This document shows positions 35,802 to 46,200 of a stretch of 64,000 bases of DNA, in pieces. This DNA is from Phycomyces blakesleeanus NRRL 1555(-) (Eukaryota; Mucoromycota; Mucoromycetes; Mucorales; Phycomycetaceae): contig NW_017265171.1 of the NCBI RefSeq assembly GCF_001638985.1, forward strand, positions 292,186 through 356,185, written 5' to 3'. Positions within the stretch are counted from its first letter, which is position 1; each line of letters starts with the position of its first letter. The notes beneath the pieces were generated by a model. That model was not told the DNA's origin. It did not search any database and worked only from the letters and a program-made list of their open reading frames with translations. The position numbers and the translations under genes are program-made.

Positions 35802-36905
35802 TTATTGGTTTTGAAATGCCCAGACAGGAAGGATCACGGTCAGGTAACTGGAGACAGGAGTGACCACAATGGTTTTTAGGTATCTGGGCATTCTTTGCTT
35901 TGATTATGGTGTTGCAATCTTCTTGTCATTCTCTGCTGCCAAGAAATCAATGAACTGAATAAGCATATTCAGCTATATATAATTAGTTAGTTTATATCTG
36001 TACAGTCATCTTTTTATAGAAATATACTATAGTGTACACCTTTAAAAAAAATTATTTTAGCACTTCTTCAACTAGGACGAGCAACCTGCAAAACCCGCAC
36101 ACGGATTATAGGAGTGACGTCCTCATCTTCCGATTCACCATCAGACATCACACTCTTCTCGAGGAGATGCAAGTATGCCATCTCATCAGGGTTACCTGGC
36201 TTGTATCCCATCTCAGTGTCAATTGCTAGCCAATTGTTAATGTAAGTATCAATACAATGCAAGCGAATCTAGATATGTCTTAAAATGATTAGAACAGAAT
36301 GCAAAATATTTAATTTCTTTTTTTTATTTGTAATTTTATCTCAATGCAACAGCTGTTGATACGATTATTGCGCCTTTTGGAAGACGCTTGCTCGGGGGTT
36401 GTGTTGACAGCACGAAAACATGTCTTGTAATTGTTTTTTATTTTCTGCACTATCATATCCTCCCAGAACCCAGCTGTGTGAGGCTGGGCAACGATATACT
36501 GTTGGAGGTAATTAATCACCTCAACATTGTCAGGATGATTGATCCTCTCATCCGTGTTCCATCGCCTGCGGCTTTTGTTTTCAGCAACAAGCTCAGGATC
36601 ATTCGAACAGAAGTTTCTCGCCCACATTCTCCCATTGATGAGATTTTATATGATTATTATTATTATTATTTAGGTAGTGTGTTAAAGCATGAAGTCAGAA
36701 AAAATCATACCAGAACAATTGCACGCATTTCGCCTTTGGTGTGTCTATTTGTAGACAAATTGGCGGCAGTTACTCTCTGAGTTACAGAAGATGCAACAAG
36801 AGCTTGCTGGGCAATGGCTTGGTTGTGAGCATCGACCAGAAAACGAATTCCAGTGTTGGCTTTGACAGTACAATCATACATCATGTTGATGGCTGCCATA
36901 ACCAC
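35802..36905 (-). pseudogene. Accessory gene of copy A, decayed
   Basis: Minus-strand exons parallel the intact gene of copy B. An N-terminal exon lies in about 36705-36905. Exon 2 (about 36360-36620) contains FCSNDPELVAENKSRRRW ... QQYIVAQPH and ends in a basic patch SSKRRNNR. Exon 3 (about 36070-36230) contains VMSDGESEDEDV and then RPS-stop-RS, where B and C have RPSWR. The last exon ends at 35802 with ILPVWAFQNQ, like LPDWCFSK in B. The TGA in place of the conserved Trp again fits a G-to-A change. A further stop lies in the last exon. It converges on the transposase of copy A with 90 bp between the stop codons. Confidence 0.7.
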
Positions 36906-37239
36906 TGGAAAAATAGGGTAATTTCATCTGGATCAAATGTACCAAAAATGTAGATGATTGAGCCAATATCATCACAATTTTTGTGATATATCATTTTGAG
37001 CAATGGTACGATATCATCTATGGTGCTAATGCGTATCATCATAACAACGGGTACACGAAAACCCAATGTAGAACGATTGTCAGTCCGCAAACTATGGAAA
37101 CTGAATAAATATTGTAGTTACGCTTTACTCCTATCGAGTCTACCTCTTTATGTGTTATATTTTGAGGTCTATAAAGAGCTAGCGTCCCATATTATTATTT
37201 TTACCGGGTTTTTTTATTGGCTACAGAAATGCTTTAAAA

Positions 37240-37395
37240 ACTATCAAAGAGATGATTGTAGGTTTTTTACAATATAAAGAAATGATGATAGTTGGTTTTT
37301 TATACGTGCTCAAAGTGATGAAACTAGGTTTTTTATACACACAAAAGCAATGAAACTAGGTTTTTTTACAATGGAAAAGAGAAACAAAGCATGGG
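37240..37395 (+). repeat. Short tandem repeats beside copy A (possible subterminal repeats)
   Basis: About four imperfect units of roughly 38-45 bases share GATGAAACTAGGTTTTTTATAC or variants (RATGATTGTAGGTTTTTTACA, GCAATGAAACTAGGTTTTTTTAC). They lie beyond the start of the accessory gene of copy A, where a CACTA-like element would carry subterminal protein-binding repeats. That function is inferred. Confidence 0.5.
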
Positions 37396-37399
37396 TAGA

Positions 37400-39130
37400 T
37401 TTTTATAAACAAGCCTCTTTGGTTTGTTTATTTATTTTACTTTTATTTATTTATTTTTTGGAAAAACATTGGGTTATACATTTTTTGTTCAATTTTGTTT
37501 TATTTGATAGGAAAATCATTTCTAGATAAAAATCCTAATTTCGCGACAGTTTTGATACTATAGCTATTATAATCGCTAATACTTCTTGCTCGCTATATAT
37601 AATTTAAAGCCTTTCGGGAGTAGACATGGAATACATACTTTAATAGCGGGAATGCTATTAAAAAATGATTAATAGAAAAGAAGAATTAGTAAATGATTTA
37701 AATTGAAATTTCTTCATAAATACTTACAAGGCGGAGAAGACTTGACATAAAATTGATATAAACATATTCTTCAGAATTATCAAGACAATACCAATAGTCT
37801 TTGAATAGAGATACATTCTAAAAATGAATAATTATTAATATTGTGCGTAGTAAAGGCATATTTATTAAATATATTGTAGTTAACTTACCAAATATTACTG
37901 ATTATACGTCTTCGTGCATAATATTAGACATAACTAATAAATCATAATAAAAATAAATATATATCTATGAGGAAGACAAAAGAATAATTTGAATTTTTTT
38001 TAAGAAAAAAACTTACCATCATGTTCGATTAAGAGATGATGAGACTCAATGGAAATGAGTAGCAATGGCTAGACAAACAATATGATGTGTGGTGATCCAG
38101 ACACTCGGATGTTGGATTTATCACATATAAGAACATATTCATATTGGGATAGCGTAGTAGCTATCATCTTGTCAGTATAAAATATATATAAACGATTAAG
38201 TAATCAGCCCAATAATTATTACAGTTAGTACTGTAGATAATATCTTAAAGATTGTTAAGATAATTATATCATACTGCCGGGTAAACTGTGTCAGATCGAT
38301 ATGGAGCTAATTTAGTAGGAAGTCCTAAAGCTCTAGTATAAAAGAGAAAAGAATAGCTAAGAGCTAAAGAAGTACAATTTATGACTTGATGTCATAACTG
38401 TAACACCGACACTAGTTAAGCAGTAAATACACTCTAATAACCAAATATAGTAAAGGAAGAAAGCCTTAAGAAACTAAGACGTAATGACAAGAGCAGATTG
38501 TGTTTTCTTATAAAAAGGGACACTTTTTATTTATGAATAAAGACAACTTATATACAGTCTCAAAGTATTTCTATACGTCTCTATTATCAAATATTTTATT
38601 TTTCTATTGTTTCGTACCTGAAATACCACATGATGAGTAACAAAGATCTGTAAGATAATGATATCTTACCTTGATATATCAGACAGAGTATAGCCAAACA
38701 AAGAGACACATATTTGGTATTGAGCTATAAAAGAAAGAAAAAATTATAAGTGAAATTGTAAAAACATAAGCAAAAGAGAAACAAAGAAAATATCAATAAT
38801 AAATGTTGTTAAAAGAAAAAAAAAGGAAAAAAAAAAGACTTGTCTTAAAATCCAGTTTGACCCTGACAAAATGCGGGCTGTAAAAAGTAATACTCCAAAA
38901 GAAGATGACCACCGTCATCTTGAAATACTACTTTGTGCCTCATTGAGTTAGAAAAGAAGTTGTCTAAATGTGGATCAAGCGGTTGAGAGATGTGCTTAAA
39001 TATCAAATGAAAGGTAGAGAGTTAATCTGCACCGCTTATCCTCTTTACTAGTATGTGAATTTTAAATATGATATAACAAGTGTAGTGAATTGTACAATAT
39101 TAGTTGAAAATTATTAATATTTATTTTATT
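37400..39130. other. Gene-free spacer between copies A and B
   Basis: AT-rich sequence with no recognisable coding region. It should contain the outer end of copy A and of copy B, but I could not locate matching termini. Confidence 0.5.
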
Positions 39131-39138
39131 AACAGAAA

Positions 39139-40411
39139 ATGACAAAGCGTATTCCTACTGCTCCCCGCCGACCCAACCTACGCATGAATGCTGTTCTTAA
39201 TAGCACAATTGCAGGTGTTGTTGCTCCAATTGATACACCAACTCCAGAAGTAGCAGTTGACACAGCCCCTGAAGTTCAAGTCGCTGTGACCCCAATGGAT
39301 CACGTCCTTACCTTGTTGGCAGCCAACAATGTGTCGATGCAATCCTTGCAAGAAAATGCAAAAGGAGTGACTGATGCAATAACTCATTTGAAGAATGGCC
39401 TGGATTTGTCCAACAAGACAAATAAATTTTTGAAGAACTCGGTCCTTCAGCTCATGACTGAAAATGCTGAAATAAAAAAGGCAATGACCAGCCAAAATTC
39501 CGTGATGCCTTCTGCTGTACCAGCGGATTCTTCTTCTTCCATGGATGATGATCTTGACCTTGGAGCGAAACATCATCCCTTGATTTCTGTAAGTAAATTG
39601 ATAATAATAACATTACTGATTAATATATCTAATACTGTTTTTATAGCAACTTATCAATAGTTACATCAAGAAACCGAACTTTGTTAGCACAGACCTGCTC
39701 AAAGTTGCTGAGAATAATAATAGATCAGCATGGTCAATGACTGGCACGTATGGCGACAAGTACAACAAGACACTTGCACTGGCTCTCTTCAAGTACCTGA
39801 GACCTCAAAGATGTTGCACAAATGTGTCAAAGAGTGTCATTATGAATATAATAAAGAATCACTACCAAAATCAAGTGCGAGTCTTCCGGACCTCAGCAGA
39901 GAAGATTATGGTTAGAAATAAAGCTGGAAGAAGACGCAACAGAAAGAAGACCGTAAGTTTTAAAATAAAGTTAATTTACTATTGATTTAATGTTTTAATA
40001 CAATACTCTTTGGTAGCTTCTTGACCGTCGTATTATCACGTACCAGACATACACAGAGGCTATTCATGAGGGCATGAATCGATATGATTGCGGAAATATT
40101 CTTTCTATTGACGTGATGTCTGATGGCGAGTCGGATGGAGATAACAAAGTGCCGGCATATCGTCCCAGCTGGAGAACTGATGAGGTAATGTTAAACATCT
40201 ATTTATGTTTTAAAGAAAATAATAATACTTTATTAATACTATTTATTCTTTAAACCAGCTCCAGACGTTTATTAGTACTATTGATGAACTTACTGTTATC
40301 CATTTGAAGAAAAATTCAGAAAGCTTGAAAAAGCGCATCCCTTATGAGAAAGAAGTGAGCATTCCCAAGAATTTGGCAGTCACTTTACCAGATTGGTGCT
40401 TTTCAAAATAA
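39139..40411 (+). CDS. Accessory protein of tnp2-like copy B (4 exons, intact)
   Basis: Exons are 39139-39588, 39647-39952, 40017-40184 and 40259-40411, all joined in phase 0 by 58-74-bp GT-AG introns; the product is 358 residues. The N-terminal exon starts with a basic segment (MTKRIPTAPRRPNLRM), then a Val/Thr/Pro-rich linker and a heptad-like stretch suggesting a coiled coil. Exon 2 has FVSTDLLKVAENNNRSAW and ends in a strongly basic patch (RNKAGRRRNRKKT). Exon 3 has an acidic VMSDGESDGDN followed by RPSWRTDE, and exon 4 ends LPDWCFSK. The two Trp motifs and basic patch recur in copies A and C. I know no named family. By analogy with TnpA of plant CACTA elements it may bind the element ends. 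It stays open although its partner transposase is broken. Confidence 0.75.
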
Positions 40412-42690
40412 ATCATTTTTTTCTTGCCAACTATTTTAGAGTCTTTTTTCTATTTGTTTATGTTTACGGATTAGCATGATGTATACAGATGCATGTATAG
40501 CATGCCAAGTACAAACAAAAATTTATAGAAATAATAAAAAATAAACGTGCAGCTATATATATTAGTCTGTATTAATTAATATTTCTTTTTTATACGTGTT
40601 TTATTTTTGTATTTGAATCTAAATATATATTTTTCGTGGCAAAGGAACTACACACATCTGAACTTCGCCTTCTAGACCAAGGTGCTCGCCTACTGCGACT
40701 GGATAGCAGATTCTATGCACTGGGAGAATGCTGTTCATGCTGTCATCTTCGAACCCCACCTCATTCACCTCAACTCCTTCTCCTGCTCTGGGCTGAAGTA
40801 AAACTTCCTTGTACCATCGTACATATGCAAATACATGCTGGCTCGCATGACCAGCAAACGAGTTTACAGCAGTATTGACAAAGAGGTACTGAATTTGGCC
40901 CGCGTATGGCTTGGTACTTCTACCATCACTTGTCTCAAACAAGGCTTGCATGAACGACCCACGCTGATTCTTCGTTTTGCTCTTGTAGATTTGCCCAAGA
41001 AGATTGATTGATTCAAACTTCTGTATCCGATTGTTAACAAAATTATCGGAATGACCAGCCTGACGATAATGAACAAGAGTTTGATCATTGTATGTCTCGC
41101 GATAGTATTCCAACAAATGCTCATACTCGGATTCATCCATGGAAATCTCCCCCTTTAGAGCTAAAGGAAGTGCGGAAGGGGGCAAAGGCTCGTTTCCCTT
41201 GACGATATCAAAGTTGATCTCAGGAGAATCAAGAAAAGCATTGATATCGAATTGGATTGAGGTGGCAGTGGAAGTGGAAGTGGCTATGGAATTGGCAGTG
41301 GATGCAGTGAGCTCAAGGATGATCGCCGAATGCTCAGGTCGAATTATTGGCAAAGTTTGGCGAATAAGATCTCCCTGGTATGCTTCTTCAAGATACTTCT
41401 TCATATAGGTTCCCTCAAACCCGTCTTTTCTATTTGTCGCATAGTTTTTCAAGATACCATTGCATCTTTCGAAACTAAAAAGCCAATAGCCATAAACCAG
41501 GCCAAAGTTCAGTACAGTCTCTCGCAGATGAAGATGGAGATGCATGTTTGGCGAAAGGAATGGGGCTTTATACAACTTCTCGCACTCTCTGCAGAAAGCC
41601 TCCAAAGATTGATGGGCTTCATCAAGGTGAGCCATGGATATGCTTGGCATTGAGAGGTACTGGCATGCATTGACAAACATTGTCCAGTTACCGAGATGAG
41701 CTTCAGGTAGACGACCACGCAGGAGAACAGGAGAGTACACCAAGCACCAAGACTTCCACTCATCGGCCTTCATGAATGGGAAGCCACGCCGATCTTTGTC
41801 CCTAATGGTGTGTAGTCCTCTGGCAGTACAAGCTTGTCAGCATCCAACTGCATTTCGGCCAAGTGTGCATCTGTGATGAGACCTGAAGATCTCCATTTCT
41901 CCATTATCCTCTTTGCTGTTCCGAGGTACAGGTTGTGCATCGGATCGATGACAGTGCACTCCACGAGGTTAAAGTAAACCAGGTCATGCAATTCTGACCA
42001 TCGGACACCATTTTCCCTCTCCAATCTCTTTCTCTGTGCATCACTGCTGGGCATTCTCCACAACTCGGCATCACGGCGGTTTTCGGCATCAGTGCGAGGC
42101 ACCCACTCAGAAAACACGAACCCAGAGTAGTCCACAGCATTGGAGTCTGGAAGGCGAGGGAACTGTCGGTTGCACTTATTGCATGCACATGTGCTTGAAT
42201 GAGAGGTGAACCCACAAGTCTTACGGGCAGCAGGAATGTTGCAGGCAACAAGAAGAAGGGCAGCACGGACAAGAGCACCAGATGGGCACTGTACGGTAGG
42301 CATCACCACACCACCATACAACTGGTTGAGTTCCGCGACAAGGGGACGGAGGTAGTGATTGATCTCACTTGTCTTTGCTTCCTTGGGCCCTGGCATGAGA
42401 CCAACGAGAACAACATTCTCCTTCTTGTACCGTTCCGATCTTGGCAAGTTGTTGATGCAAAGGTATATCGCACCACAGGAGTAAGTGACCCCATCGAAAG
42501 GTTGAAACCAATCAATGTTCATGGTAAGCATTATGGAGCGCTCATGATTCACAAATGGTAAACCATTGCTATCCTTCAGACTGTTCCACTTCGTACCGTC
42601 GTAAATGTCAAACATCATGCCTGGAACTTGCACTCTGATTCTCCAATGGTTGATGGTGTCTTCGAATCCAGGGCGGCAAAAAAGGATAGA

Positions 42691-43222
42691 TGTTGTAAAT
42701 GAGTATTGACTACTGCTGTAATTGAGAATAAGTCTGAAGGAAATAATATAAGGCCTCAGCTATTCCAGTCAAAGGTGTCTACCGATTACTTTATTATTTA
42801 ACGCACAGGTTTAGCATGCGTGATAGTGATTATATTTCATATGATGATATCACCATAATATGGGATACATCAGTGGATTATTATAAGCATAATTATAACT
42901 CATAAACACATTTACTTTCGATGTTAATACTTCATTGGGACTACACACATTTATATAATTAATCATACATTAATTATCCCAAGATCACGTTGCTCTGATT
43001 AAGGCTCAGATAGGATCGATTACCTGACCCCAGTCATATAATTTTCCCAATCCAAAACAATATAAATAGCAGTAGTAGTTCAGTGTAGGAACCTGGTCAA
43101 ACTTGGATACAAAATCTTTCTCAATAAACAAAACCTACACAAGTTCTCACGAATCTTCGTTCCTAATTTCAAATCTTGAATTCTTCCTCTTAAAAACTTC
43201 TTCAACTTCAACCACCACAACA
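42691..43222 (+). repeat. 5' LTR of gypsy copy 1
   Basis: Begins TGTTGTAAATGAG and ends CCACCACAACA. It contains a TATA box (43061), an AATAAA signal (43123) and a CCAAT-like motif just upstream of the TATA box. It differs from the 3' LTR by G versus A in ACGCACAGG and C versus T in GTTCTCACG. Confidence 0.96.
43061..43068 (+). promoter_or_regulatory. TATA box in the 5' LTR
   Basis: TATAAATA preceded by CCCAATCCAAAAC. Transcription would start a short distance downstream, near GTAGTAGTTCAGTG, leaving AATAAA at 43123 within or near the R region. The same motif occurs in the 3' LTR and in gypsy copy 2. Confidence 0.65.
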
Positions 43223-43232
43223 TTTTTTTTCG

Positions 43233-43240
43233 TGAACTAC
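43233..43240 (+). other. Candidate self-priming site after the 5' LTR
   Basis: TGAACTAC, just inside the LTR and directly before the gag ATG, is the exact complement of GTAGTTCA at 43075-43082. That sequence lies a few bases downstream of the TATA box, near the expected 5' end of the RNA. Tf1/sushi-type chromoviruses prime cDNA synthesis from the 5' end of their own RNA. No match to a tRNA 3' end is evident here. Eight bases is short, so this is a suggestion. Confidence 0.4.
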
Positions 43241-43241
43241 C

Positions 43242-46200
43242 ATGAACCCCTCTGCTGAGAACTACCCCGCCGCCATCATCCCTGCTCATGATGAGGATGC
43301 CATGTCCGTCATGACTGAGGAGGACCTCATCGCCAGTCTGAGTGACAACATCTCCTTTGCCAGCTCCACCCCTGGACAATTTGTTGCGCCCTCTCCCCTT
43401 CGTCCCTTGGTAGCGAATGCTGCTACAACAGTCTTGTCTTTGTCAGAGAAACTTAGACTAGAACTTCAACAGCATGTAGAGGCTGTCAGCGCTGCTCACG
43501 CTATGAACGATGAGCAAGCAGCTGAATTAGCCCTTAATAAGGTCAGACGCGTCAAAGAAATGATAGATATAGAAATAGCATGCAGTCAGTACCTTTCGCC
43601 TTCTGTGAAAGTTGTAGAGAAGAGCAGTCGCACTGGAGGGTTGACTCTTAATAGAAGAGATCTTCCTAAGTTCCAGTTGGCAGACGATGTGATTAGATCC
43701 TTCCCGAATGAAGAGGTCTTTCACTCAGTAGACCACTTCCTTCGCACCTTCCAAAAGGTTATTGAGTCGTCCCTTCAGGACATTGAACTAGTTTGGAAGA
43801 GATTTTTACCGCTCTGCTTGCCTCATAGTGACGATGGATGGGTAGAGATGGATTTGAAGAAGTGTGTAGATTGGAATGCGGCCAAGATCTGCTTTACAGC
43901 AAGACATGGATCGCGCTTGGTGACATCCCGTTCGGTAAAAGAGGTATTTACCATGGTAATGCTTCCTTCTGAGTCGATTGGAGATTACTCCAAGAAGTTC
44001 CTTCAGGCTGTGTATGATGCCGGCCTCCCCAAAAACGATGCTTGTGTTGCCGACCGCTTCCTCGCTTCCTTGACTAGGCAAGTACAGACACTCTTGCGGC
44101 TCACCATGACCAGATTGGACTTCAATGGCGAGACCAAAAGAGATTGGACTGTGGAGCAGTTGACGCAGATTGGCAGAGACATCCTTGGCGACGACAATCG
44201 CATGTATGCCGAAGCTACCCAGCTCATTCCTGGTGCCAACATGCACACTGAGAAGAGAATGGAGAAGAAGAGAATGGAGGCGTACCCTCGCAAGAAGGTG
44301 CACTCCAGCAACAACCAGCAGCACCGAATCAGTAAGCCGGAGCGTTCCTTCTTCTGCTCGCACCATGGTAAGAATACTACACATGAGTCGAGCAAATGCT
44401 TCACCCTGGCCAACAACAAGGCCAAAGTAGCTGCCCCCACCAAGCGCAACCCCTGCAGGCGGTGTGGAGAAAACTACTTCCGTGGCCACGTCTGTAAGGA
44501 CAGTGAGCCAGTCCTGATGGTCTCGCAGGTCCCTGCCAAGGAGAAGTCTGAGCAAGTGCTCAAGGCGATCCAAGACAGTGTCGACTTGGAACTCGAAGAC
44601 ATGTCTTTCGACTGTAAGTACCTACTTGACAAAATTGAGAGAAGGGTTAAAGCCAATGATGCATTTAATCTAACCACTCCTATTATTGTAGAGAACCACA
44701 AACTACTTGGAATGATTGACACTGGCAGTGCACGCACTTTCATTAGTTTACAATGTTTGAATGAAAATTTAAATATAAATAAAATAAATTCATCAAATGG
44801 TTCCTTCACTTTCTTGTCAAAGAATAGTGGTACTAAGCGATTGGGAAAAACTGATCCTTTAAATTTTAAATATGTGAATGGAATTACGTTTAAGCATGCA
44901 CCCGAGGTGTTAGAGTTTAATACAGGATTTAATTTTGATATTCTTCTTGGAAGAGATATCTTAACAAAAATGAACATCGGATTGATTAATGTTGCATATG
45001 ATATCAAAGGAGAATATATTCATTCAGATAACGCTAAAGACTATGCCGCTGTGTATGAGAATCTAAATATCGATAAAGAGAAAAAGTTTGAACCGGATAA
45101 TTTGCCAGCTGGTACGGAAATACAGCAAGCAGAATTTATTCAGTCAATTCAGGCCTCACTGGATGAAAATAAGAAAATCCCAGTCGAGTCCTCTTGTCCT
45201 TTATCAGAATCTCTAATTAGATTACCCACAAAAGAAGGCGCTACAGCTTATAGACGTCAATATCCTATTCCCCATGCTCTACGACCAACACTTGATAAAC
45301 AAGTAAAAGAATGGCTTGAGACAGGCACGATTGTCAAGTCCAAGACCAATACTTCCTTCAACAGTCCTATGTTGCTTGTGCCTAAAAGAAACAAAGCTGG
45401 AGAGATTGTGAGTCACCGAGTTTGTCTAGATGTGCGATTATTGAATCAGATCCTACCTCCCACATTCAACTATCCAATTCCTAAAATCCAAACGATATTC
45501 CAGAATTTGAGTGGAAAGAAATTTTTCACCACATTGGATTTATCGAATGCCTACCATCGTTTCAAAGTTGCACCTGAAGATGTTCATAAATTAACATTCA
45601 CTCATTTAGATGGGCAACAATATAGCTTCATTAAAGGCTGCTTTGGCTTGAAGATGCTTACATCACAATTTCAACATGTCATGGCAACTTTGTTTGATAA
45701 AATTGACTGTGTGCAGAATTTTGTTGATGATTGTATTGTGGCTAGCGAAACATTTGAGCAGCATGTTAAGGATGTAAAAATAGTGATTGATAGATTGACA
45801 TCGGCGAAGTTGATTCTAAACTCTGATAAATGTGTCTGGTTTCAACATTCAGTGCGATTGCTTGGTTTTGTCGTCAATGAGACAGGCACCAAGGTTGATA
45901 AGCGAAAGTTGACAAATGTTGATAAATGGCCTATTCCTAAAACTGCGAAACAAATTCAGCAATTTATGGGTTTGATTAATTACTTCAGAGACTATATTCC
46001 CATGATCTCGAAGGTGGCTGAACCTATTTCACGATTAAGTCATGCCAACAATGTAGCTGAGCTATGGACAGATGAGCAGACAAGAAGCTTTAAAGCATTA
46101 AAGGACATACTGCATCAGGATTTAATTCTTCATTACGCAGATATGTCACGTGAAATGTATGTGGCCACAGATGCTTCCCTTTATGGAGTAGCCTGTCTGC

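Noticed and set aside
43806..45007. Minus-strand frames of up to 255 codons inside the gypsy gag-pol
   Set aside because: They are antisense to a polyprotein with all expected domains and lack recognisable motifs.
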